A stretch of 27,820 bases of DNA from a virus. Made by a program: the position numbers and the translations under genes. The stretch spans positions 1-27,820 of the IMG/VR virus record IMGVR_UViG_3300031566_000294; one strand, 5' to 3'. Positions 7,239 through 14,875 of this stretch are shown here, piece by piece. The number at the start of each line of letters is the position of its first letter. The stretch's first letter is position 1. The notes under the pieces are model-generated. The model did not search any database and had not been told where the DNA came from. It saw only the letters and a program-made list of their open reading frames with translations.

Positions 7239-7424
7239 TTACTCTCCTTTATTGCTGTTAAAATAATTTTCTATATCCATACAAAAAGCTACAATTTGTT
7301 CATCTGAGCCACCTAAAAAAGATAGCTTTTTACTAAAAACATCTGATGCTTCCCAATCAATTTGTAAATCGTATTTTTCAGCAAGATTTTTTATAAAATT
7401 CAGTTGTGTTGCCAATTCTTCCAT
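7239..7424 (-). CDS. Small hypothetical protein upstream of the clamp
   Basis: 61 aa, acidic and helical (MEELATQLNFIKNLAEKYDL start, DIENYFNSNKGE end). It has an excellent AAAGGAGGAG ribosome site and lies 3 nt from the clamp gene, so it is very likely expressed with it. I do not recognise a family. It has no cysteine pair, membrane segment or clear nucleic-acid motif. Confidence 0.65.
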   Translation of the reverse strand: MEELATQLNFIKNLAEKYDLQIDWEASDVFSKKLSFLGGSDEQIVAFCMDIENYFNSNKGE

Positions 7425-7466
7425 TTCTTTTGCTCCTCCTTTGTGTTTACAAAAATGTTTGTTTTT

Positions 7467-7530
7467 ATTATAAACGTGAATGCTCCCCCACCTTCGCTTC
7501 GCTCAGAAAGGGGACTTCTCGGCAGAAAGT
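7467..7530 (-). promoter_or_regulatory. Gap with a TATAAT box and a GC-rich, hairpin-prone block
   Basis: The 113-nt gap holds a GC-rich patch (about 7480-7520) in which TCCCC and GGGGA arms enclose CTTCGCTTCGCTCAG. It may fold after the 108-aa gene and act as a terminator or attenuator. A minus-strand TATAAT sits at 7472-7467, but I see no good -35 box at 17 nt. This may be where transcription of the clamp/loader/polymerase operon restarts. Confidence 0.3.
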
Positions 7531-7537
7531 TAAGTAA

Positions 7538-7864
7538 TTATAATCGGTAGTTGCCATATAGACGTTTTGTAAATTTTAAATCCACAGAATCAGGCACTGA
7601 AAAGTTAGGGACACTGTAAACAGATAAGATTTCATTTACAAAATCGGACGTTTCTTTGTTATTGACTATGTCAACACTTTTTACTGTCCCGTCTGAAGTA
7701 TATGAGCGTGTACATATACCGACGCTAAACCCGGATTTTACAGATAATAAATATAAGTCATTTACTATTTTATCAAATGATCGTTGATCGCACTGAAAAA
7801 ATATTTGATAAAATGGTGCTGGTGTGACTAAACTTGTAAATTTCGGTATAACTGTTTTGTTCAT
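7538..7864 (-). CDS. Hypothetical protein
   Basis: 108 aa with a good AAAGGAGAA ribosome site before the ATG at 7864. The sequence looks like a small alpha/beta domain (FYQIFFQCDQRSFDKIVNDL, then VGICTRSYTSDGTVKSVDIV). The end is basic (KRLYGNYRL). I do not recognise a family. It lies 27 nt after the methyltransferase gene and is probably on the same transcript. Confidence 0.6.
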   Translation of the reverse strand: MNKTVIPKFTSLVTPAPFYQIFFQCDQRSFDKIVNDLYLLSVKSGFSVGICTRSYTSDGTVKSVDIVNNKETSDFVNEILSVYSVPNFSVPDSVDLKFTKRLYGNYRL

Positions 7865-7891
7865 TTTTATTCTCCTTTTATATCTCTTTAT

Positions 7892-9526
7892 TTAATTGGT
7901 AATTAATTCAATCAGTTTTTGTGGATTTTCAAGATCAATTTTCTTATGAAGATTAAAATATTTTTCAACTACGCCATTTTCAATTTCCATTTCTTCTGCG
8001 GCATGTTCCGGGTCTTTAAGCCATCCATTCAATTTACCAGCTTCAATATTTAGCATTAAAATAAAACTCTGACTAAATTTTGCGTGAAGATTCCCGTTTT
8101 TATAAGGCCTTAATTCAGCAAATACTTCACCATCATCGTCTAAAAATACATTTTGTTTGCCCATACTCCACTGTCTTGTTTTTAGATCACTGCCATTTAA
8201 TTTCACCCCTAAAGTTTTTGCTATTGTAAAAATATCATTAACAAAATCAAAACCATATTGCGACACTCCATTTTTATTGTCAGAATGCCATTGTCTAGGC
8301 TCCATACTACATTTGAAAACTAACCTATATTCCAATCTGTATTTCGAAATTTCTTCTTTAAAATTATACCTCCATTTATCGCAAACAAAATGTTTGTTGG
8401 ATTTGTATAAATTGATATTTTCAGGTTCGGTCATCGTTTTATACGTATCGATTAGTTGTTCGTCTTGATAAATGTTTGAATTTTTAATAACCCACAAAAC
8501 CACACTATATAAGTTATCGGAATTGAAATCAATTGAAACAGTATTTAATAACTTATTAAGAATAATTTTTCTATATTTTGTGGTTAACCTGTCTGTTATT
8601 TTATCTAGATTATTAAAAAGTTCGTGCCAATATTTGTCTTTAAGCCCTGTAATTTTTTTTTGCAAGCCATCCCGGATAATTAACTTATCCACCCCCAATT
8701 CATCTAACAAAGAGGCGTCGATTTCCTGAAGATTTTTATAATTTTTAAACAAAATGCTTAATTCATTTTCATACAGCCCAACAAGCCTTTCGATTAAATT
8801 TTTGCCAGTAACAATATCACCGGTTTTTGGTTTATTTTCTTTTTCTGTGAATTTAATATCCTCTGTTTTGATTTTAAAATGCTCATCAAACCAAATATTA
8901 AAAGGGGAATCCTGAAACGATAAATTGATTTTCAAGATATCGATTTTCGCTCTTGCTTTGCGATACTCAGAATCCAAAAAATCAAACGAACCGAGAACGT
9001 TCACATACTTATTATCACCGCATCTTTTTTTAATCGCATTAGCAATTTTCTCACTTTCTTTCCATCTTTGCGGAACCACTAAATATAAATTGGTACAATT
9101 AGATTCTTTTATCAATTTAGCTGCCCATTTTTCATACTCGGAATAAGGTGGATTTGAAAAAATAAAGTTCATTTTTTTATCAATTAATGTATTTGTTTCA
9201 AAATCGCAACCAACAATAATAACGTCTTCACTAAGATTTTTAATCAGAGTTTTTGATTTTTCTATACCGAATTTTTTGATATAGATATTATTATTCAACG
9301 GGTTTCCATATTCATCAATTTTATTATTTAGGCAATCTTGTAAAAGATTTAAAGCGTTGCCATTTCCACAACCAACATCGAGAACCTCAACATTACCGGA
9401 TCTTGACCGGTTGCAGCTACTCTTAATATCATCAGCGACTACTTGGATCATTTTCTTCGTAGATGGATAAAATTCAAAATCTTCACCAGCTTCTTTGTTT
9501 TCTTTTATGAGTTTTTTAATTGTCAT
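7892..9526 (-). CDS. N6-adenine DNA methyltransferase with DUF4942-type domain
   Basis: 544 aa. The N-terminal part is a class I methyltransferase: FYPST (19-23), motif I DVGCGNGNAL (50-59) for S-adenosylmethionine, and motif IV SNPPY (124-128), the amino-methyltransferase catalytic loop. The C-terminal part (from about 235) has the long helical-then-beta organisation typical of DUF4942 phage methyltransferases, including WRYNFKEEISKYRLEYRLVFK, QWHSDNKNG and FDFVNDIF. No restriction enzyme gene is adjacent. It is therefore probably an orphan phage methylase that protects its DNA from host restriction or times replication or packaging; that role is inference. It has its own promoter candidate at 9567-9595. 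Confidence 0.85.
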   Translation of the reverse strand: MTIKKLIKENKEAGEDFEFYPSTKKMIQVVADDIKSSCNRSRSGNVEVLDVGCGNGNALNLLQDCLNNKIDEYGNPLNNNIYIKKFGIEKSKTLIKNLSEDVIIVGCDFETNTLIDKKMNFIFSNPPYSEYEKWAAKLIKESNCTNLYLVVPQRWKESEKIANAIKKRCGDNKYVNVLGSFDFLDSEYRKARAKIDILKINLSFQDSPFNIWFDEHFKIKTEDIKFTEKENKPKTGDIVTGKNLIERLVGLYENELSILFKNYKNLQEIDASLLDELGVDKLIIRDGLQKKITGLKDKYWHELFNNLDKITDRLTTKYRKIILNKLLNTVSIDFNSDNLYSVVLWVIKNSNIYQDEQLIDTYKTMTEPENINLYKSNKHFVCDKWRYNFKEEISKYRLEYRLVFKCSMEPRQWHSDNKNGVSQYGFDFVNDIFTIAKTLGVKLNGSDLKTRQWSMGKQNVFLDDDGEVFAELRPYKNGNLHAKFSQSFILMLNIEAGKLNGWLKDPEHAAEEMEIENGVVEKYFNLHKKIDLENPQKLIELITN

Positions 9527-9566
9527 GTAAAGCCCTTATATTATCTATTGAAATAATTATGATAAA

Positions 9567-9595
9567 AAAATAACATCTATTTTAATTATTTTCAA
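9567..9595 (-). promoter_or_regulatory. Leftward promoter P3 (shared-motif promoter)
   Basis: Minus strand TTGAAA (9595-9590), 17-nt spacer, TATTTT (9572-9567), with an extended -10 TG. The spacer contains TTAAAATA at the same offset as in promoters at 9755-9783 and 23396-23424. It would drive the methyltransferase gene 41 nt downstream. Confidence 0.6.
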
Positions 9596-9626
9596 ATGAA
9601 GTTATTTTCAATTTTATTTAAAAAAA

Positions 9627-9704
9627 TCAATAACTTCTGTGTTGCCCGATGTTATGATAAAATGTCTTGATGGTGTGTGTGTTAAGTGCACTGTATTCAA
9701 ACAT
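9627..9704 (-). CDS. 25-aa His-rich small ORF
   Basis: ATG at 9704 with a strong AAAGGAG site 7 nt upstream and a promoter plus palindrome just before it. The product begins MFEYSALNTHTIKTFYHNIG and ends HRSY; it has four His. It is too short for family assignment. The full set of expression signals in front of it argues that something is expressed here; whether it is the peptide or an RNA is open. Confidence 0.45.
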   Translation of the reverse strand: MFEYSALNTHTIKTFYHNIGQHRSY

Positions 9705-9724
9705 TTTAATCTCCTTTATCCTAT

Positions 9725-9744
9725 TTTGTGTATTAATACACAAA
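9725..9744. promoter_or_regulatory. Perfect 20-bp palindrome, operator candidate
   Basis: TTTGTGTATT followed by AATACACAAA. It begins about 10 nt after the -10 box of the promoter at 9755-9783, where a repressor would block early transcription. The palindrome is seen directly; the regulator is unknown. Confidence 0.55.
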
Positions 9745-9754
9745 TCATGTACCT

Positions 9755-9783
9755 AATTTACACCATATTTTAATCTTTGTAAA
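9755..9783 (-). promoter_or_regulatory. Leftward promoter P1 (shared-motif promoter)
   Basis: Minus strand TTTACA (9783-9778), 17-nt spacer, TAAATT (9760-9755). The upstream AAAATAATCC and the spacer TTAAAATA match the promoter at 23396-23424. It sits after the helicase gene and before the 25-aa ORF. Confidence 0.6.
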
Positions 9784-9813
9784 GGATTATTTTAAATAAA
9801 ACTAAATAAAACT

Positions 9814-12576
9814 TCAATTAATCCATTCGCTGTCCAGGTATGTTTGCCCCAATTCCAAACACTGTAGAACCATAACCTCTCTACTTGTGACTGCCTTACC
9901 CATCCTGCGATATAAAACATTGATCCGCATAATGCCTCTCTGTTTTTCTTTATCAGTCTGATTCAAACCGATTCTAAAATCAAGAATCCCATCCTTTCTT
10001 TTATCATCTGAAAAATTATTCTGTTTCAACGACTCTTGGTTTCTTGCCTGCGAATTTGCTTGATCAGCGGTTATATGTACGCAATTGTACTCAGCCGTTA
10101 ACCTTTTGGCATTTTGCCACAATTTATAAATTCCCTCACGTTCGCTTGATGACGGCTCTTTTTGTTGAATATCAATGTAGTCGTTAATAATGACATCGGG
10201 CACAAAATCATCAGCAATTAATAACTTCAAAACGTTTTCCATATCTTTTGCGCCTGCCGAAAAAGATGGATAGTTAACAATTCTAAGATTTTCACTTCCA
10301 AACATTGTAGCATAACCTTTTATTTTTTTAGATAAATTTGTATATGTCAATTTTTTTATTTTATCTTGTTTTTTGTGCCATACAGCAACTTTAAAATCTC
10401 TTGTTCCTCTGCAAACTGTACATTCTTGATATTTTGGGAAATCATCAAATCTTGGGAATTCATCATCAGCTAATCCATACAAAAGATTATTAACTTTATT
10501 TTCTCTTTTTTTTGAATTACACTCTCCTGTCTGGTTATATTCACAATCGAAAACAGGATAAGTTACAGGTTCTTCAGTATTTAGTTTCATGCCGCTTAAC
10601 TGTGCATAATACCTATCTAAAGTTTGCTCTTTGTTCATTTCAAAAGAAAAAATAATTACTTTTAATCTACTACTTATAGCTTGTTTTACTAGTTCTTGTA
10701 GCCACCATGTATTATGAACAATAATATCTTCAGCTACAAAATTATGATGTTTTTCAACCTCAATATCATATGTTGGTCTTTTCCCTATAAAATTTATTGA
10801 TTCAATTTTATCCCAAATGATATCAGAATATAAATATTTATTGATTAGTGGAGATTTTTCAACAACTTTATCATAAGATATTTTCATCACGTCATTGCCT
10901 TTATTTAACTCATAATTAATTGCTCTCCACTTACTTTTTCCAAAATTTTCATAAATTTTTAAACCTTGTTTCTTACAAAATATTTCAAAATCAATTCTTA
11001 ATTGTTTACCAATGTTGTTTGGAACTTTATCTAAGAATGATTTTTGATTTTTAGATTCCGCTATTTTAATAATTTTATCAGCTATTGGTTTTTTATAAGC
11101 TATAAAGCCAATTTTTTTACAGAACATTATAATATTTTTAGAGTCTCTGATTTCTACTGTCCAAGCACCAGCACATTTGTTATTTTTATATCTAAGTTTA
11201 GATATAATTCCAAATTTAAGGAGTAAACTTTGAACAGATTTTGAGAGTTGTTTACTTGCGGATGTATAATCAATTCCAAAATCAAATATTGAACCATCGC
11301 AAGTAAACAATATTTTTAAAAATTCAATTAATTGTCGCTTTGGGAAGTTAAAAACACAATCTGGAATTTTTCGATCTTTTGATAGAACATTATTTAGCTC
11401 GCATTCATTTATAAATGTTTTGATTCTACTACCATGTTTCCCAATCCGATCTTTTCCATTTACAATAAGGCAATCTCCATGGCGCATTTTGTCCTTACTC
11501 CAGGTAACTGAATCCCCCATCTTAATCACACAATATTCAAAATCTTTTTGAATATCCTTATCAATGTTGGTAAACCCTATCGAATGATTACGAAAACACC
11601 CTTCTGCTATCAAATAGGATAGTAATCGTACTTGATGTAAAGGCATTGCTTGAGTCCCAAAAAAACTAAGAGTTTGTGGAACAGCTATAAAATCACCAAC
11701 TTTTATATCTTCTAACTTTTTCCATTTTCCTGTATCCACTAAAAGTGGGTGGTTAATAGTTAGGTTAACTGACCTGCCTGTTTTTGTTATAACTTCATAA
11801 ACGTCTTGTTCACCTTGATATAGCCAATCAGTGATTTGTGTTTTTTCTAATTTATAATTATCTAAATTAAGACTCATTGTATGGCTATCTTTATCACTAA
11901 CAACATCTTCAATGCGTTTATAACTTCCATTAGGTAGTAGTATTTTGCAATCCCCGTCAACGCACTTTCCTCGCTTTTCTGGGCCAGTTATAGCCACTAG
12001 ATTATTTCTTTCAAAGCCCCCAACAAGCTCCCCAAGAGCGCCTTCAAAATTCAATATTACTCTTTTTTCATTTTGAGTAAAATACGCTTTAATTTCTTCG
12101 TCTGATAATGGGTTGTACCAAGGTGTAAGGTTTTCCTCAATAATAACTGAGGATGCTTCTATTTGTACCGCCTCATCTATTTTTCCAGCATCTAGTAATT
12201 TTTCAACCTTCTGATTCCTTAACCTCATCGCACGTTCTTTAAAATATTCTTTTGCAAGATCGATCTGGAATCTGGAATTAAAAACTGTTGTTTCATGTTC
12301 TTGCGAAACTTTATCAAGAAATATTTCTATAATTTCCACAAGAGTTTTATCAATTGATTTTTTATTTTTTTCGAATAAATCATACATGTTCTTGCCTGGG
12401 GAACTATCATACTTTTCATAATATTCATTAACCCATCTAATAATTAATCTTGCGTATTCTAGTTTAAAATATTCTGGCTTTGCTAATTTTATACATTGTG
12501 AGCAAAAAAGATCATCAATTATCAAACCGGTAATAATTTTTTTTTCAACAGTTGTATCTATTTTTTTAATTTTCAT
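9814..12576 (-). CDS. dnaB: DnaB-like replicative helicase with an intein in Walker A
   Basis: 920 aa from the ATG at 12576, which follows the ParB-like gene by 4 nt; an ATG at 12606 inside that gene lacks a ribosome site. The helicase is about 500 aa after removal of a 418-aa intein (residues 205-622). Exteins join as GPEKRGK plus TWWLQEL to make a P-loop (GPxKRGKT). The N-terminal DnaB-type helical domain is followed by a linker (FEGALGELVGGFERNNLVAITG). The C-terminal RecA domain has FSFEMNKEQ, Walker B VIINDYIDI, HITADQAN and a GILDFRIGLNQ segment. A possible zinc-binding insertion (Cys 678, 686, 719, 722) lies after FEM, which is unusual for DnaB but seen in phage relatives. It would unwind the fork and recruit the phage primase. 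Confidence 0.92.
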   Translation of the reverse strand: MKIKKIDTTVEKKIITGLIIDDLFCSQCIKLAKPEYFKLEYARLIIRWVNEYYEKYDSSPGKNMYDLFEKNKKSIDKTLVEIIEIFLDKVSQEHETTVFNSRFQIDLAKEYFKERAMRLRNQKVEKLLDAGKIDEAVQIEASSVIIEENLTPWYNPLSDEEIKAYFTQNEKRVILNFEGALGELVGGFERNNLVAITGPEKRGKCVDGDCKILLPNGSYKRIEDVVSDKDSHTMSLNLDNYKLEKTQITDWLYQGEQDVYEVITKTGRSVNLTINHPLLVDTGKWKKLEDIKVGDFIAVPQTLSFFGTQAMPLHQVRLLSYLIAEGCFRNHSIGFTNIDKDIQKDFEYCVIKMGDSVTWSKDKMRHGDCLIVNGKDRIGKHGSRIKTFINECELNNVLSKDRKIPDCVFNFPKRQLIEFLKILFTCDGSIFDFGIDYTSASKQLSKSVQSLLLKFGIISKLRYKNNKCAGAWTVEIRDSKNIIMFCKKIGFIAYKKPIADKIIKIAESKNQKSFLDKVPNNIGKQLRIDFEIFCKKQGLKIYENFGKSKWRAINYELNKGNDVMKISYDKVVEKSPLINKYLYSDIIWDKIESINFIGKRPTYDIEVEKHHNFVAEDIIVHNTWWLQELVKQAISSRLKVIIFSFEMNKEQTLDRYYAQLSGMKLNTEEPVTYPVFDCEYNQTGECNSKKRENKVNNLLYGLADDEFPRFDDFPKYQECTVCRGTRDFKVAVWHKKQDKIKKLTYTNLSKKIKGYATMFGSENLRIVNYPSFSAGAKDMENVLKLLIADDFVPDVIINDYIDIQQKEPSSSEREGIYKLWQNAKRLTAEYNCVHITADQANSQARNQESLKQNNFSDDKRKDGILDFRIGLNQTDKEKQRGIMRINVLYRRMGKAVTSREVMVLQCLELGQTYLDSEWIN
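10711..11964 (-). other. LAGLIDADG intein (418 aa) in the helicase P-loop
   Basis: Starts Cys (TGC at 11964-11962; CVDGDCKILLPNG) and ends HNFVAEDIIVHN before Thr. Block B is RSVNLTINHPLL (TxNH). The endonuclease domain shows two LAGLIDADG helices, LLSYLIAEGCF and LKILFTCDGSI, each with an acidic residue, so it may be active. Insertion exactly at GK/T of the P-loop is a known hot spot for inteins. Confidence 0.92.
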
Positions 12577-12580
12577 TACT

Positions 12581-13066
12581 TTATTCCCATGATTTTGAAT
12601 ATTCATGACTTTTAAAAGAATGGGCTATACCGAGTTGTTGTTTAAGCCTTAAATATTCTTCTGTTTCCATTCCTAAGTTTTTACAAATCTCATCATCCAT
12701 CAAGCCTAAATCTTCTAAGTTAACTAATAGGTCACTCATTAGTTCAACTTGATGCATTCCTTTAATCCTGTTCATTAATACGGTTAATTGTATTGCGTCA
12801 TGGTGTGTTAAGTTAAGATTGATAATTGATACTCTTTTTGCACCTATTTTTTTTAAAGTCTCATATCTATGATAACCGTCTATTATTCTAAACTTACCCT
12901 TTTCCTTATTATATGCAACAATAATTGGGAATAAAAACCCATACTTTATTATACAATCAGAGAGCAGTTTCATTTCTGTTTGTGGCATTCTATTCGGGTT
13001 ATATTCATTTGCATAGATATCTTCAATATCCACTATCCTTTGGCCCCTTATAATAATTTCATCCAT
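12581..13066 (-). CDS. ParB/sulfiredoxin-fold protein (IbrB-like)
   Basis: 161 aa. The N-terminal ParB-like fold has EYNPNRMP (21-28), the helix LSDCIIKYGFLFPIIV, and the hallmark DGYHRY (63-68), equivalent to DG-HR motifs in ParB and IbrB. The C-terminal helices lack an obvious ParB helix-turn-helix for centromere binding, so it is not a standard partition protein. It overlaps the PAPS-reductase-like gene by 19 nt, the same pairing as IbrA-IbrB of E. coli prophage-like elements, where the pair acts on gene expression (established for that pair). The fold can be a nucleotide-using enzyme or nuclease; its activity here is unknown. Confidence 0.8.
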   Translation of the reverse strand: MDEIIIRGQRIVDIEDIYANEYNPNRMPQTEMKLLSDCIIKYGFLFPIIVAYNKEKGKFRIIDGYHRYETLKKIGAKRVSIINLNLTHHDAIQLTVLMNRIKGMHQVELMSDLLVNLEDLGLMDDEICKNLGMETEEYLRLKQQLGIAHSFKSHEYSKSWE

Positions 13067-14121
13067 TTTCTCTTTATCCTTTCGATATTTTCATCTTTTT
13101 TATTATTTACAGGCTTGCTGTTTTCATAATCATTTATTAACAATTGCCCCACCTGTTGCCTATATACATCCTCTGTGTTTTTTTGTTTTAAAAATCGTTC
13201 CTCAAATTTCTTTTTGTGCTCTTCATTAGTGATGCTGTTAAATAAAAAATCTCTAAATTGGAGCCACGTTTTATAATGTTTTGGTAATTTTTTATTACTA
13301 AAAACAAGCTTTTCACTTGCGTATCTACTTGCGGTAGCTATCCCGCCAATTCTTTTGCACAACTTATCGTATGTGTCAGGTTCATATTTTGGTAAATCGA
13401 CTAAACATTTAAAAGATTTCTCATGTATTAAATTAGATATCCTCATGTTTTTATATATTCCATAACCATCTAAAAACATATAATCGTAAATTTTGTTATA
13501 TTTAATCCCAAAATCATAAATAAATTTCCAAACATCATAAATAGTCCAATCGTAAATTGGATAAAATTTATTTATTTTACCTTTTACAGTACTCCATTTT
13601 ATACCATTCCACCCCGAATATTTAGTCACCGCTCTATACCTTGTGAGGCTTTCATCAGCTCTTAGTCCAACAAGGTATGCTGCGTTTGGGTTAAGATTTT
13701 CATACCAATCGAAGAATTCATAAAATCTTTTTTTATACGGAACATCAATTCTTTTAATCGCATTAGAGTCTTTTTCTCTCATCCACTCTTCACCTTCTCC
13801 CCACGCATATAAAAAATAATCTGAATAACTTGTAGCATTTGTCATATAAATAGGCACCTGATACCATGCTGGTATAACATTAGGATGGTTCATCATTTTT
13901 TTTATTACTATTATTGAATTTGCATATTCCGCCTCTTGATCTTGAAAAAAAGCTATTATTTTCCTATCTCTTTTTATTGCCTCTTGTAAACATAAATAAT
14001 ATAAAACACTACTATCTTTACCTGAAGATATAGAGACGTTGATATCTTCAAAATTATCAAATAGCATGGATATTCTTTCTTTTGCAGTTGTAAAAACATC
14101 TTTATTAAGATATGTTTTCAT
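13048..14121 (-). CDS. PAPS-reductase-family protein (IbrA/DUF3440-like)
   Basis: 357 aa. PP-loop SGKDSS (33-38) near the N-terminus for ATP or PAPS binding; FFQDQEAEY (58-66) follows the first strand. The LRADES motif (153-158) plus R161 is the signature of this branch. The sequence FYPIYDWTIYDVWKFI is the typical WTxxDVW segment of the adenine-nucleotide-hydrolase/PAPS-reductase superfamily. Real sulfate-assimilation reductases have a C-terminal ECGLH-type motif, which is missing, so it is probably not assimilatory. Related PP-loop proteins include DndC of DNA phosphorothioation. It overlaps both neighbours. Function in the phage is unknown; nucleic-acid or nucleotide modification is an inference. 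Confidence 0.82.
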   Translation of the reverse strand: MKTYLNKDVFTTAKERISMLFDNFEDINVSISSGKDSSVLYYLCLQEAIKRDRKIIAFFQDQEAEYANSIIVIKKMMNHPNVIPAWYQVPIYMTNATSYSDYFLYAWGEGEEWMREKDSNAIKRIDVPYKKRFYEFFDWYENLNPNAAYLVGLRADESLTRYRAVTKYSGWNGIKWSTVKGKINKFYPIYDWTIYDVWKFIYDFGIKYNKIYDYMFLDGYGIYKNMRISNLIHEKSFKCLVDLPKYEPDTYDKLCKRIGGIATASRYASEKLVFSNKKLPKHYKTWLQFRDFLFNSITNEEHKKKFEERFLKQKNTEDVYRQQVGQLLINDYENSKPVNNKKDENIERIKRKWMKLL

Positions 14122-14857
14122 TTTTTATAACCTCATTATATATTTCTTTTCGCCTTATACATTCTTCAGACATAAATCTATATATACCAAGATCCGGTAA
14201 AATATTTTTATTGTTGTTTTTAAAAGAATCATAAGTTATATTTCTATTATATTTTTTATTTGTCATTTTTAATAAATTATTAATAATTAATTTGGGAGTA
14301 TCATAACGATTAAAAACATCTTCCTTGGCTTTGTTATACCATTCTAAATCAACTGGTTTAAAATCAAATGTTGTTACTAATGGGTCAAGATTTGAATAAG
14401 TATCAGATAAAACCAATTTAATATTACCCTTCTCTAATCTACATGTATTTATATCCCTATAAAACCAATGTTTCCATTCAGTTTCTATAATATAACTATA
14501 TGTTATGTTAAAATTACCACAATTAGCTATAGAATAATGGAACCATAGCCTCCAAGGCTCCCCAATAAATGGTGAGTTATCAATGCTAATTTTTGGAATA
14601 TGAGCTGTCATTGTTTGTAAAAACTCATTTATAAAATCACATCTGTTCGAAGGGGTAATTATCCTGTTCAGCCCTACCATAATAACCATGTTTGGTTCAA
14701 AATATGTGTATTTTTTCTTATATTCCAAAAACTCTATATACTCAACACCTGAAATTTTCGGCAAATCATAATTAAACCCATCACGATAAATTAAAATTGT
14801 TTGTTCTGGTGCATCAATAATTGCTTTTGATGTATCTTTTAGGAATTGTATTTTCAT
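14105..14857 (-). CDS. Unknown protein linked to the IbrA/IbrB-like pair
   Basis: 250 aa, ends overlapping the start of the PAPS-reductase-like gene by 17 nt, so probably translated in step with it. It is rich in aromatic residues (GEPWRLWFHYSIANCGN, ETEWKHWFYRDI) and looks like a mixed alpha/beta enzyme-like domain with a basic helical C-terminus. I do not recognise a family, and there is no P-loop or zinc cluster. The tight coupling suggests it is a third member of that module. The ribosome site is weak (AAAGG about 14 nt away). Confidence 0.65.
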   Translation of the reverse strand: MKIQFLKDTSKAIIDAPEQTILIYRDGFNYDLPKISGVEYIEFLEYKKKYTYFEPNMVIMVGLNRIITPSNRCDFINEFLQTMTAHIPKISIDNSPFIGEPWRLWFHYSIANCGNFNITYSYIIETEWKHWFYRDINTCRLEKGNIKLVLSDTYSNLDPLVTTFDFKPVDLEWYNKAKEDVFNRYDTPKLIINNLLKMTNKKYNRNITYDSFKNNNKNILPDLGIYRFMSEECIRRKEIYNEVIKNENIS

Positions 14858-14875
14858 ATTGACATTATAAACCTT

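Noticed and set aside
13048-14121. Assimilatory PAPS reductase (CysH)
   Set aside because: It lacks the C-terminal ECGLH-type motif and has the LRADES signature and ParB-like partner of the IbrA group.
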